This document shows, piece after piece, positions 18,023-26,436 of a stretch of DNA of 64,000 nt; position 1 is the first letter of the stretch; each line of letters opens with the position of its first letter. This stretch comes from Pseudaquabacterium pictum (lineage in GTDB: Bacteria > Pseudomonadota > Gammaproteobacteria > Burkholderiales > Burkholderiaceae_C): NCBI RefSeq assembly GCF_005403045.1, contig NZ_BJCL01000007.1, positions 1-64,000 on the forward strand, given 5' to 3'. Below the pieces are notes generated by a model. The model was not told the DNA's origin. It saw nothing but the letters and a program-made list of their open reading frames with translations, and made no database searches. Position numbers and translations under genes: made by a program.

Positions 18023-18673
18023 TCAGGAGCCTCTGTGCCCGGGCTCAGCCCGCAGCAGTTGCCCGGCCACCTGCAGCAGCCGGTCGCGCACCGCCACCAG
18101 CGGCAGCTTCGGATCGACCAGCCACTGCTGCATCACGCCGCGCATCGCGCCCAGCAGGATCACGGCGGTGATGCCGGGGTCGTTGTGCGGCGCGATCTCG
18201 CCACGGGCGATGCCGGTGGCGATGTGCTGCTCGAACCAGGCCAGCGCGCTGCGGTTGTAGGCGGCCACCACCGGCCGCAACTCGGGCTGGGCCTCGAGAC
18301 AGGCCTCGTTCATCATCACCAGCAGGGCCCGGCTGCTGAGCCAGGCACCGCCGCGGCGGCCGAAGTAGAAGCGGATGTTGCCGAGGATGGCGTCCAGCCC
18401 CGGCTGCAGCGCCGGGCCGCGGGCGCGTTGCTGGCCGAACTGCTCGCCGATGTAGCCGGCCAGCGCCTGCACCAGGCCGGCCTTGCTGCCGAAGCGGTGC
18501 GCTGCCAGGCCGCGGCTGTAGCCGGCCGCCTCGCCCACCTCGGCCAGCGTCATGCGCACGCTGCCGCGCTGGGCGACGATGGTCAGTGCCGCATCCAGCA
18601 ACCGGCGCTCAGCCTCCTCCCGCCGCTGGGCATGACTGCGGCGCACTCTCTTGGCGGGGGCGGGGGAACTCAC
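18023..18673 (-). CDS. TetR-family transcriptional regulator
   Basis: A 216-residue repressor-type protein. The N-terminal helix-turn-helix spans about residues 20-65 (LLDAALTIVAQRGSVRMTLAEVGEAAGYSRG, read in sections), followed by a ligand-binding helical domain. The GTG start at 18673 overlaps the TGA of the Bug gene (GTGA), implying translational coupling. It is therefore the last gene of the CoA-transferase, Bug, tetR operon. It most likely controls that operon and the divergent acyl-CoA dehydrogenase operon in response to an acyl-CoA or the imported acid; this is inference from context. Confidence 0.87.
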   Translation of the reverse strand: MSSPAPAKRVRRSHAQRREEAERRLLDAALTIVAQRGSVRMTLAEVGEAAGYSRGLAAHRFGSKAGLVQALAGYIGEQFGQQRARGPALQPGLDAILGNIRFYFGRRGGAWLSSRALLVMMNEACLEAQPELRPVVAAYNRSALAWFEQHIATGIARGEIAPHNDPGITAVILLGAMRGVMQQWLVDPKLPLVAVRDRLLQVAGQLLRAEPGHRGS

Positions 18674-19635
18674 TCGGGTTTGATGCCGGCCGTGTCGGCC
18701 ACGCGCTTGAAGCGTTGGTATTCACGCAGCTGGAATTCTCCCAGCGCCTTCGGGCCCATCATCATTGGCTGCGATGGCAAGCTGGCGTGGTAGGCCTTGC
18801 CGACGTCCGACGTCATGATCTTCTGGATGGCGGCGGCCAGCTTCTCGACCACGTCGTCCGGCGTCTCGGCGCGCATGAAGAAGGCCGACCAGACGGAGGT
18901 TTCGAAGTCGGCGAAGCCGCTCTCCTTCATCGTCGGGATGTCGGGGAACTTCGCATCGCGCGCTGGCGCGGTGATCGCCAGCACCCGCAGCTTGCCGCCC
19001 TTGAGCAGCTCGATGGTGCCGGTGAAGTCGATCACGCCGACCTCCAGCGCGCCGCCGATCACGTCGGTCAGCATCTGCGCGCCGCCCTTGTAGGGGATGT
19101 GCGTCACCGGCAAGCCGCTGGCCGTGCCCAGCCAGGCGGCCACCAGCTGGTAGCCGGCCGAGTAGTTGCCCAGCTGCAGCGGGCGGTTCTCCTTCCTGGC
19201 GGCGGCCACCACATCGCCGATCGTCTTGTAGGGCGAGTCGGCCTTCACCGCGAAGGCCACCGGGCTGATGGCCAGGCCGTAGAGCGGGCGCAGGTCCTTG
19301 AACGGGTCGTAAGGCAGGTTCTTGATGGTGATGGCATTGACCACCGCCGGCGAGTTGCTGCCCATCAGGATGGTGTGGCCGTCGGCTGGCAGCTGGCGCA
19401 CCGCCTGCACCGCGATCACGCCGCTGCCGCCGGGCTTGTTCTCCACCGTCACCGTCTGGTTCAGCAGCTTGGACAGCTGCTCGCCATAGAAGCGCGACGA
19501 GCTGTCCGCACCGCTGCCGGCGGTGAACGGCACCAGGATCTTCATCGGCTTGCTCGGAAAGGCCTGGGCCCCCGCCAGCAACGGCGACAGCGCCAGCGTG
19601 GTGGCGGCCAGGATCCAGCGGGTGCAGCGTCTCAT
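18670..19635 (-). CDS. Bug-family periplasmic solute-binding receptor
   Basis: A 321-residue orphan TctC-like receptor. The signal peptide covers residues 1-24 (cleavage after AGA-QA). The mature start AFPSKPMKILVPFTAGSGAD and the loop THIPYKGGAQMLTDVIGG mark the Bug family. The ATG at 19635 overlaps the stop of the CoA-transferase (ATGA), with GGAG upstream. It is coupled to a CoA-transferase and a TetR regulator and faces an acyl-CoA dehydrogenase operon, so it probably captures the carboxylic acid that these enzymes process. Confidence 0.9.
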   Translation of the reverse strand: MRRCTRWILAATTLALSPLLAGAQAFPSKPMKILVPFTAGSGADSSSRFYGEQLSKLLNQTVTVENKPGGSGVIAVQAVRQLPADGHTILMGSNSPAVVNAITIKNLPYDPFKDLRPLYGLAISPVAFAVKADSPYKTIGDVVAAARKENRPLQLGNYSAGYQLVAAWLGTASGLPVTHIPYKGGAQMLTDVIGGALEVGVIDFTGTIELLKGGKLRVLAITAPARDAKFPDIPTMKESGFADFETSVWSAFFMRAETPDDVVEKLAAAIQKIMTSDVGKAYHASLPSQPMMMGPKALGEFQLREYQRFKRVADTAGIKPE

Positions 19636-20888
19636 CGGGGTGTCTCCGTCGTGGTGATGGTGTGGTTGGCCTGCAGCCGATCGATCTCGTCGGTGGCGAA
19701 GCCGGCCTCCTGCAGCACCTGGGTGCTGTGCTCGCCCAGCGTGGGCGCATGCAGCGCCAGATCGGCCGGCGTGCGGCCGAACAGCGTGGTGGGCCGCACG
19801 GCCGTGATCGGCCCCACCACGGGGTGCTGCTGCGGCTGGAACAGGCCCACCGCCTGCAGGTGCGGATGCTGCGGCAGGTCTTGGATGTCGTGGATGCGGG
19901 TGGCCGGGATGTCGAGCTGGCGGCACAGCGCCAGCAGGGTCTCGGTGGTCAGCGTGCGGGTGATGCTGGCCATGTCGGCATACAGCTCCTTCACCCGCGC
20001 GTTGCGGGCATGGCGGTCGTCGCTGCCGTACTTGGTGTGCAGGTCGGGCCGGCCGGTGGCGGTGAAGAAGCGCTGCCAGTGATCCCCGGTGTAGGGCAGC
20101 ATGGCCACATGGCCGTCCAGCGTGGGCGCGGGCTGGCGGCCGCCGGCCAGCAGCCGGGCATAACCCGCCGGTGCGGTGGGCGGGTCGAAGGTCAGCCCGC
20201 CCAGGTGCTCGGCCAGGGTGAAGGCCACCATGGTCTCGAACATCGGCACTTCCACATACTGGCCCTGCCCGCTCTGCGTGCGCTCGTACAGCGCGGCCAG
20301 CACGGCATTGCACAGCGCCATGCCGGTGGTCTTGTCGGCGATCAGGCTGGGCACGTAGTTGGGCTGGCCGCTCTGCGGTCCACCTTCATGGCCGATCAGC
20401 CCGGCCAGCCCGCAGGCGGCCTGGATCACGTCGTCGAAGGCGGGCTGGCCAGCGCTGGGGCCGTCTTCGCCGAAGCCGGTGGCCACGCAGTACAGCAACT
20501 TCGGGTTGATGGCGGCGCAGGCGGCGTGGCCCAGGCCCAGGCGCTCGATGGCGGCGGTGCGCATGTTGTGCACCAGCACATCCACCGTGGGCAGCAGGCG
20601 CTGGATGACCTCGATGCCGGCGGGCTGCTTCAGGTCGACCGCCAGCGAGCGCTTGTTGCGGTTGATGGCCAGGAAGATCGAGCTCATGCCGCGCACCGTG
20701 GACACGCCGTTGGCGCGCATCAGGTCGCCCTCGGGCGGCTCGACCTTGATCACGTCGGCACCCCAGTCGCCCAGGATCTGCGTGGCCAGCGGGCCCAGCA
20801 CCACGGCGGTGAGGTCGAGCACCCGCACGCCCGCCAGCGGGCCGCTGCGGCGGGGGGCAGGGGTCGGTGCGGCGGTGTCCAGCGTCAT
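19632..20888 (-). CDS. Class III CoA-transferase (CaiB/BaiF family)
   Basis: A 418-residue family III CoA-transferase that moves CoA from one acyl-CoA (often succinyl-CoA) to a free acid. It begins, after a short Pro-rich leader, with GPLAGVRVLDLTAVVLGPLATQILGDWGADVIKVEPPEGD (read as the usual family start). The catalytic aspartate is expected in GQPAFDDVIQA. The ATG at 20888 was preferred; an upstream in-frame TTG would add unconserved residues. It is first in an operon with a Bug receptor and TetR, and divergent from an acyl-CoA dehydrogenase. It is probably the activation step for the imported acid. Confidence 0.9.
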   Translation of the reverse strand: MTLDTAAPTPAPRRSGPLAGVRVLDLTAVVLGPLATQILGDWGADVIKVEPPEGDLMRANGVSTVRGMSSIFLAINRNKRSLAVDLKQPAGIEVIQRLLPTVDVLVHNMRTAAIERLGLGHAACAAINPKLLYCVATGFGEDGPSAGQPAFDDVIQAACGLAGLIGHEGGPQSGQPNYVPSLIADKTTGMALCNAVLAALYERTQSGQGQYVEVPMFETMVAFTLAEHLGGLTFDPPTAPAGYARLLAGGRQPAPTLDGHVAMLPYTGDHWQRFFTATGRPDLHTKYGSDDRHARNARVKELYADMASITRTLTTETLLALCRQLDIPATRIHDIQDLPQHPHLQAVGLFQPQQHPVVGPITAVRPTTLFGRTPADLALHAPTLGEHSTQVLQEAGFATDEIDRLQANHTITTTETPR

Positions 20889-20938
20889 GGTGGCGACAGC
20901 GGCCAGGCACGCCGCGGGTTTGAATCGGAACCCATATG

Positions 20939-20958
20939 TTTGTTGCCCGGCCAACAAA
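20939..20958. promoter_or_regulatory. 20-bp palindrome in the divergent promoter
   Basis: A perfect inverted repeat, TTTGTTG-N6-CAACAAA, sits in the 123-bp gap between the divergent CoA-transferase and acyl-CoA dehydrogenase starts. Its size and position suit a dimeric repressor site, most simply for the TetR regulator encoded in the same operon. No binding data are implied. Confidence 0.55.
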
Positions 20959-21011
20959 TGCCATCCAGAATTGCCCCACTCTCAGCCTGAGATCCACCAG
21001 GAGACAACCCG

Positions 21012-22166
21012 ATGCAGGGCCTGACCATCCCCCCCGGCGCCTTGCCGCCGGAGGCCGAAGCACTGCGCGCCGAGGTGCGCGCCTTCCTGGCCGCCGAGAT
21101 GCCGGCCATCCCGCCACTGAAGCGCTGCCGCAACTGGTCGGGCGCCGATGCCGACTTCAGCCGCAAGATGGGCGAGCGCGGCTGGCTGGGCATGACCTGG
21201 CCCAAGGCCTACGGCGGCCATGAGCGCAGTGCGCTGGAGCGCTATGTGGTGCTGGAAGAGATGCTGTGCGCCGGCGCGCCGGTGGGCGCGCACTGGGTGG
21301 CCGAGCGGCAGAGCGGCCCGCAGCTGATGCGCTTTGCGCCCACCACGCTGGCGCCGAAGATCGTGCCGCGCATCGCCCGCGGCGAGGTGTTCTTCTGCAT
21401 CGGCATGAGCGAGCCTGATTCGGGCTCCGACCTGGCCTCCATCCGGACGAAAGCCACGCGCAGCCACAAGGACGGCCAAGGCGATGGCTGGGTGATCAAC
21501 GGCCGCAAGCTCTGGACATCCGGCGCCCACCGCGCCCACTACATGATCGCCCTGGTGCGCACCGGCGAGAAGAGCGAGAACCGCCACGGCGGCATGTCGC
21601 AGTTCCTGGTCGACATGACCACGCCCGGCCTGACCGTGCGGCCCATCGTCAACCAGCTGGGCGAGCATGACTTCAATGAAGTGACGTTCGACGATGTGTG
21701 GGTGCCGGCCGAGAACCTGATCGGCGCCGAAGGCGACGGCTGGGCGCAGGTGGGCGCCGAGCTGGCCTACGAGCGCAGCGGCCCCGAGCGCTACATGAGC
21801 TGCAGCCAGCTGCTGCTGGAGATGCTGGACGCCAGCGATGCCGAAGACGCCCGCCAGGCCGAGGTCATCGGCCGCATCGTGGCCAGCTACGGCGCGCTGC
21901 GGCAGATGAGCCTGGGCGTGGCCAGCATGCTGGCCCGCGGCGAGAACCCGGCCCTGGCCGCCAGCCTGGTCAAGGACCAGGGTGCGCTGGTGGAGCAGGC
22001 CATGCCCGACACCGCCCATGCGCTGTTCGGCGGCCGGGTGGCGCCCGGCTCCACGCTCGACCAGGCCATGCGCTACACCACGCTGGCCGTGCCTTCGTTC
22101 TCCCTGCGCGGCGGCACGCGCGAGATCCTGCGCGGGATCATTGCCAAGGGATTGGATTTGCGATGA
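21012..22166 (+). CDS. Acyl-CoA dehydrogenase, first of a pair
   Basis: A 384-residue FAD enzyme that forms an alpha,beta double bond in an acyl-CoA. Motifs are CIGMSEPDSGSDLASIRTKA (FAD and substrate loop), KLWTSGAHRAHYMIAL and the C-terminal SLRGGTREILRGIIAKGL. The region where single-gene enzymes carry the catalytic Glu is occupied by AHALFGGRVAPGS. This fits a heteromeric (alpha2beta2) dehydrogenase in which the partner, encoded by the next gene, supplies the Glu. AGGAG lies 7 bases before the ATG. The stop overlaps the next start (ATGA). Confidence 0.9.
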   Translation: MQGLTIPPGALPPEAEALRAEVRAFLAAEMPAIPPLKRCRNWSGADADFSRKMGERGWLGMTWPKAYGGHERSALERYVVLEEMLCAGAPVGAHWVAERQSGPQLMRFAPTTLAPKIVPRIARGEVFFCIGMSEPDSGSDLASIRTKATRSHKDGQGDGWVINGRKLWTSGAHRAHYMIALVRTGEKSENRHGGMSQFLVDMTTPGLTVRPIVNQLGEHDFNEVTFDDVWVPAENLIGAEGDGWAQVGAELAYERSGPERYMSCSQLLLEMLDASDAEDARQAEVIGRIVASYGALRQMSLGVASMLARGENPALAASLVKDQGALVEQAMPDTAHALFGGRVAPGSTLDQAMRYTTLAVPSFSLRGGTREILRGIIAKGLDLR

Positions 22167-23251
22167 GCCAAGACACGTTGACCGACACGCTGATCGAAGA
22201 CAGCGCTGCCAAGCTCTTTTCCACCCAGGTCGACAAGGACCGGCGCCTGCGCGCCGAGACCGGCGAGTGGGACGCCGCGCTGTGGCAACAGGTGGCCGAC
22301 AGCGGCTTCCACCTGCTGCTGGCCAGCGAGGCCAGCGGCGGCTACGGCCAGGGCTGGACAGCCGCCTACCCGCTGCTGCGCGGCCTGGGCTACTGGCAGG
22401 TGCCCCTGCCGCTGGCCGAGACCATGCTGGCAGCCCAGCTGGCATCGGCCGCCGGCTTCGACATCCCCGACGGCCCGCTGACGCTGATCGAGCAGGGCCA
22501 GGGCAACCAGCTCACGGTGGCGGCCGGTGACGGTCTGGCCACGCTATCCGGAACCGCCCATGCCGTGCCCTGGGCGCGCCATGCCACCGCAGCGCTGGTG
22601 TCGCTGGCCGATGGCCGGGTGGCGCTGCTCGATCTGCAGGGCGCACCCGGCGTGCAGGTGCAGCCGCATGCCAACCACGCCGGCCTGCCGTCGGACACCC
22701 TGGTGCTGCAGCAGGCCCGGCTGCGCGCCGTGGCCGCCAACCCGCTGGCGCTGGACCGGCCAGTCTGGACGCTGGGCGCGCTGGCCCGCAGCACGATGCT
22801 GGTGGGCGCGCTGGAATCGGCGCTGGAGCAGGCGGTGCGCTATGCCGGCGAGCGGGTGCAGTTCGGCAAGGCCATCGGCAAGTACCAGGCCATCCAGCAG
22901 CAGCTGGCGTTGATGGCGGGCGATGTGTCAGCCGCCCGCGTGGCCACGCAGGTGGCCCTGGCCGATGCACCGGGCGGGGACCAGCACAGCTGCGCCGCCA
23001 CCCACTTCTCCACCGCCGTGGCCAAGGTGCGCGCCGGCGAGGCCGCCACCCGCGGCACCAGCATCGCCCACCAGGTGCATGGCGCCATCGGCTTCACCCA
23101 TGAACATGCGCTGCACTTCGCCACCCGGCGGCTGTGGGCCTGGCGGGAAGAGTTCGGCAGCGATGCCGCCTGGGCGTCCGAGCTGGGCCGCGCCGCCATC
23201 GCCGCACGTGCCGCCGGCTTCTGGCCCGGCATCACCGCCAAGACCTTCTGA
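22163..23251 (+). CDS. Acyl-CoA dehydrogenase, second of a pair
   Basis: A 362-residue acyl-CoA dehydrogenase-family subunit. The N-terminal helical domain is followed by a degenerate middle barrel (LATLSGTAHAVPWARHA) and a normal C-terminal bundle with YAGERVQFGKAIGKYQAIQQ. The block VHGAIGFTHEHALHF is like the GFTWEHD box of heterotetrameric dehydrogenases, where this Glu is the catalytic base. The ATG overlaps the previous stop (ATGA), which suggests the two subunits are made together. The substrate may be bulky, as with other paired dehydrogenases that act on steroid or ring-bearing acyl-CoAs; this is inference. Confidence 0.88.
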   Translation: MSQDTLTDTLIEDSAAKLFSTQVDKDRRLRAETGEWDAALWQQVADSGFHLLLASEASGGYGQGWTAAYPLLRGLGYWQVPLPLAETMLAAQLASAAGFDIPDGPLTLIEQGQGNQLTVAAGDGLATLSGTAHAVPWARHATAALVSLADGRVALLDLQGAPGVQVQPHANHAGLPSDTLVLQQARLRAVAANPLALDRPVWTLGALARSTMLVGALESALEQAVRYAGERVQFGKAIGKYQAIQQQLALMAGDVSAARVATQVALADAPGGDQHSCAATHFSTAVAKVRAGEAATRGTSIAHQVHGAIGFTHEHALHFATRRLWAWREEFGSDAAWASELGRAAIAARAAGFWPGITAKTF

Positions 23252-23269
23252 TCCGACGGAGACACCAAG

Positions 23270-24052
23270 ATGTCCAACGACTACACCGACGTGCAGGTCA
23301 CCTTCGACGGCCACGTGGCCACGGTGGAGATGTGCAAGCCGCCGCACAACTTCTTCACCATCCCGCTGATCCGCACGCTGGCCGATGCGTTTGAAGACCT
23401 GGAGGCCGACCGCCGCTGCCATGCCATCGTGCTGGCGGCGCAGGGCACCAGCTTCTGCGCCGGCGCCGACTTCAGCAACCGCGAGGCCACGCCGCCGCAG
23501 CGCAGCCCGCGCGCGCTGAACCCCATCTACGACGAGGCGCTGCGCATGTTCGCCTGCCGCAAGCCGGTGGTGGCCGCCGTGCAGGGCCCGGCCATCGGCG
23601 GTGGCCTGGGCGTGGCCCTGGTGGCGGATTTCCGCGTCACCTGCGCCGAGGCCAAGTTCTCGGCCAACTTCAACCGGCTGGGTTTCCACCCCGGCTTCGG
23701 CCTGTCGTGCACGCTGCCGCGCCTGGTCGGCATGCAGAAGGCGGCCATGCTGTTCTACACCGGCCGCCGCATCAACGGCACCGAGGCCGTGGCCATGGGC
23801 CTGGCCGACCTGCTGGTGCCGCAGGACCAGGTGCGCGCCGAGGCACAGAAGCTGGCGCGCGAGATCGCCGTCTCGGCGCCGCTGGCGGTGCAGGGCACGC
23901 GCGACACCCTGCGCGCCGGCCTGGTCGAGCAGATCCGCCTGGCCGTGGCGCGCGAGAGCGAGCAGCAGAACTGGCAGTTCAAGACCGAGGACTTCAAGGA
24001 AGGCGTGGCCGCGATGGCCGCCCGCCGCGAGCCGGTGTTCAAGGGCGAGTGA
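23270..24052 (+). CDS. Crotonase-family protein lacking both hydratase glutamates
   Basis: A 260-residue enoyl-CoA hydratase/isomerase-fold protein. The CoA/oxyanion-hole segments are intact (SFCAGADF near 61-68 and GPAIGGGLG near 106-114). By alignment from memory to rat or E. coli enoyl-CoA hydratase, the two catalytic Glu positions (144 and 164 of the rat enzyme) are Gly114 and Phe134 here. It is therefore unlikely to be an ordinary hydratase; it may be an isomerase, hydrolase, decarboxylase or C-C lyase of the superfamily. It follows the dehydrogenase pair by 18 bp with GGAG before the ATG. Confidence 0.85.
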   Translation: MSNDYTDVQVTFDGHVATVEMCKPPHNFFTIPLIRTLADAFEDLEADRRCHAIVLAAQGTSFCAGADFSNREATPPQRSPRALNPIYDEALRMFACRKPVVAAVQGPAIGGGLGVALVADFRVTCAEAKFSANFNRLGFHPGFGLSCTLPRLVGMQKAAMLFYTGRRINGTEAVAMGLADLLVPQDQVRAEAQKLAREIAVSAPLAVQGTRDTLRAGLVEQIRLAVARESEQQNWQFKTEDFKEGVAAMAARREPVFKGE

Positions 24053-24061
24053 CGCAGCGCC

Positions 24062-24892
24062 ATGTTCCAACCTGACCTGCTGGCCGGCCAGCGCATCCTG
24101 GTCACCGGCGGCGGCAGCGGCCTGGGCGCGGCGATGGCCACGCGTTTCGCCGAACTCGGCGCCCGCTTGCTGCTGGCCGGCCGCCGCGCCGAGGTGCTGG
24201 AGGCCACCGCCGCCACGTTGCGGGCCGCTGGCGCCCAGGTCGACACCGCCGTGTGCGATGTGCGTGATGCCGCCGCGGTGGAGGCCATGGTCGATGCGCA
24301 GTGGGCGGTTGCGCCGATCGACGTGCTGGTCAACAACGCCGCCGCCACCTTCATCGCCCGCACCGAGACGCTGTCGGCCCGCGCGGCCGATGCCATCCTG
24401 GCCACCACGCTGCACGGCGCGCTGTACTGCACGCTGGCGCTGGGCAAGCGTTGGATCGCGGCGCAGCGGCCCGGCGTGGTGCTCAGCATCCTGTCGACCA
24501 GCACCCTCACCGGCCGGGCCTTCACCGTGCCGTCGGCGATGGCCAAGTCGGGCCTGCTGGCCATGACCCGCAGCCTGGCGGTGGAATGGGGGCCGCACGG
24601 CATCCGGCTGGTGGCCATCGCGCCCGGGCCCTTCCCCACCGACGGCAGCAACCGCCAGCTGAACCCCGGCGAACGCGCCGGCAGCGCCGCCCGCGCGCCG
24701 CTCAACCCCACCGGCCGTGTCGGCCAGCCGCCCGAGCTGGCCAACCTGGCGGCGTATCTCGTCAGCCCGCAGGCGGCCTACATCAACGGCGAGATGGTGG
24801 CCATCGACGGCGGCGCCCACCTGCGCACCTCCGGCGCCGAGGACCTGCTGCAGTGGGGCCCGGCGCAGTGGGATGCGCTGCGCAAGCGCTGA
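24062..24892 (+). CDS. SDR oxidoreductase similar to 2,4-dienoyl-CoA reductase (DECR1 type)
   Basis: A 276-residue short-chain dehydrogenase. The cofactor loop is TGGGSGLGAAM and the NNAA motif is DVLVNNAAATF. The block TVPSAMAKSGLLAMTRSLAVEWG with the active lysine, and the tail with INGEMVAIDGG and QWDALRKR, resemble mitochondrial DECR1 more than ordinary FabG-type SDRs. At the place of the DECR1 tyrosine I count a Ser (in SILSTSTLTG), so the chemistry may differ. It probably reduces an unsaturated or keto acyl-CoA made by the upstream enzymes. It starts 10 bp after the crotonase stop. Confidence 0.85.
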   Translation: MFQPDLLAGQRILVTGGGSGLGAAMATRFAELGARLLLAGRRAEVLEATAATLRAAGAQVDTAVCDVRDAAAVEAMVDAQWAVAPIDVLVNNAAATFIARTETLSARAADAILATTLHGALYCTLALGKRWIAAQRPGVVLSILSTSTLTGRAFTVPSAMAKSGLLAMTRSLAVEWGPHGIRLVAIAPGPFPTDGSNRQLNPGERAGSAARAPLNPTGRVGQPPELANLAAYLVSPQAAYINGEMVAIDGGAHLRTSGAEDLLQWGPAQWDALRKR

Positions 24893-25009
24893 CGGGCTGA
24901 CCGCCGCCACCGGCGGCCACACCCGGGATTGCCCTGTGCGGGGTTTCCGCAGCACCGCGGCGGCCGGCGGCACGCACACTCCGGCACCTTGCACGCACCG
25001 GAGTCGTTG

Positions 25010-26008
25010 ATGCGCCCCATGTTCCAGTCCCCTGCCCGCCGCCGCTGGCTGGGGCATGCCTTGGCCAGCCTGGCCGCCCTGGCCCTGCCCGCCCTCAGCC
25101 AGGCCCAGGCCTGGCCCACCGCCGGCCCGATCCGCCTGGTGGCGGTGTTCCCGCCCGGCGGCTCGGTCGACCAGGTGGCGCGCATCCTGGCGCCGGCGCT
25201 GCAGCAGCAGCTGGGCGTATCGGTGATCGTCGAGAACAAGGGCGGCGCATCGGGCGCCATCGGCACCGGCGAGGTGGCGCGCGGCGCGGCCGACGGCAGC
25301 CAGTTCGGCGTGGTGTTCGACACCCATGGCGTGAACCCGGCGCTGCAGCCCAAGCTGGCCTTCGACACCCGGCGCGACCTGACCACCGTCGCCCTGCTGG
25401 GCACCAGCCCGATGGTGATCAGCACCCATGCCGACCAGCCCTACAAGAGCTTCACCGACGTGGCAGCCGCCGCCAAGGCCGGTGGCAAGGGCGTGGCCTA
25501 CGGCACCATCGGCAACGGCAGCCTGGGGCACCTGGCGGTGACGCTGCTGGCCAAGGGCGCCGGGCTGGAGCTGGTGCATGTGCCCTACAAGGGCGGCGGC
25601 CCGCTGATGCAGGACGCCATCGCCGGCCATGTGCCGCTGTCCATCGGTTCGGTGTTCGTCGCCAAGCCGCACATCGACAGCAAGCGGCTGCGGCCGCTGG
25701 CCGTCACCACCGCGCAGCGCCACCCGTCGCTGCCCGATGTGCCCACGCTGGCCGAGCTGGGCTTCCGCAACTTCGAGGCGCCGGCCTGGTGGGCGGTGAT
25801 CGCGCCGGCCAAGATGGCGCCCGAGCTGGTGCAGCGCATGAACGCCGAGATCAACAAGGCACTGCAGAACCCCGACGTGGCCGCCCGCCTGGCGCAGCAG
25901 GGCATCAGCGTGAACACCGGGACGCCGGCCCAGGCACAAACCTTCGTCGATCGCCAGCTGGAGACCTGGGGCAAAGTGGTGCGCGACAACGGCATCACCC
26001 CGGATTGA
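25010..26008 (+). CDS. Bug-family periplasmic solute-binding receptor
   Basis: A 332-residue orphan TctC-like receptor. The signal peptide extends over residues 1-34 (RRRWLGHALASLAALALPAL, cleavage near SQA-QA), with a twin-Arg-like start. Mature motifs are IRLVAVFPPGGSVDQVAR and VHVPYKGGGPLMQDAIAG. CGGAG precedes the ATG at 25010; another in-frame ATG lies three codons later. It is the last gene after the dehydrogenase, crotonase and SDR genes, 117 bp downstream. The putative acid-degradation locus thus has a Bug receptor at each end. Confidence 0.9.
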   Translation: MRPMFQSPARRRWLGHALASLAALALPALSQAQAWPTAGPIRLVAVFPPGGSVDQVARILAPALQQQLGVSVIVENKGGASGAIGTGEVARGAADGSQFGVVFDTHGVNPALQPKLAFDTRRDLTTVALLGTSPMVISTHADQPYKSFTDVAAAAKAGGKGVAYGTIGNGSLGHLAVTLLAKGAGLELVHVPYKGGGPLMQDAIAGHVPLSIGSVFVAKPHIDSKRLRPLAVTTAQRHPSLPDVPTLAELGFRNFEAPAWWAVIAPAKMAPELVQRMNAEINKALQNPDVAARLAQQGISVNTGTPAQAQTFVDRQLETWGKVVRDNGITPD

Positions 26009-26042
26009 CCGGCGCGGCAGCGGGCCGCGCGCTTGCGGCAAC

Positions 26043-26432
26043 ATGCCGGGCATGCACGCCATGGATGACTTCTTGAACGCCGAGGGCCTGCGCGCCGCGC
26101 TGGGCCCGGCCACCGGTTGCGACCACTGCGCCGGGCTGCAATGCGCCGGCTGGGAATCGGTGACCGCGCCGCTGGGTGCGCCGCTGCTGCAGCCGCTGGG
26201 CACGCTGCGCGACCCGGCCATCGACGAGCCCACCTACCTGGAGCGCCATGCCGAGGGCACCAGCTTCTGGCATGCGCGGGCGCCGGTGGCGCTGACGCAC
26301 TTTCCGTACAACCGCTGCACCGTCTGGCGCTGCCCGCAGTGCCGGCGCGGCTTCCTCCAGTACACCGAGGCCGGCGGCTATTACGTGGACCACCGGGTGC
26401 GCGCCATCGACCCGGCCCTGATCGAGGCATGA
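26043..26432 (+). CDS. Small Cys-rich protein of unknown function
   Basis: A 129-residue soluble protein that I do not recognise. It has a CDHCAGLQC cluster near residues 26-34 and a later CTVWRCPQCRRGFLQYTE segment containing CPQC, so four cysteines in two pairs could form a zinc-ribbon-like site. A YYVDHRVRAIDP tail follows. No signal peptide or membrane segment is present. An alternative start is the ATG at 26052. It lies 4 bp before the SulP gene and is probably co-transcribed with it, suggesting a link to anion transport or its control. Confidence 0.65.
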   Translation: MPGMHAMDDFLNAEGLRAALGPATGCDHCAGLQCAGWESVTAPLGAPLLQPLGTLRDPAIDEPTYLERHAEGTSFWHARAPVALTHFPYNRCTVWRCPQCRRGFLQYTEAGGYYVDHRVRAIDPALIEA

Positions 26433-26436
26433 GCCC

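Noticed and set aside
22928-26233. Open reading frame of about 1100 codons on the minus strand
   Set aside because: It lies opposite the crotonase, SDR and Bug genes, is rich in His/Arg/Gln/Gly with no domain, and is a typical antisense frame of very GC-rich DNA.
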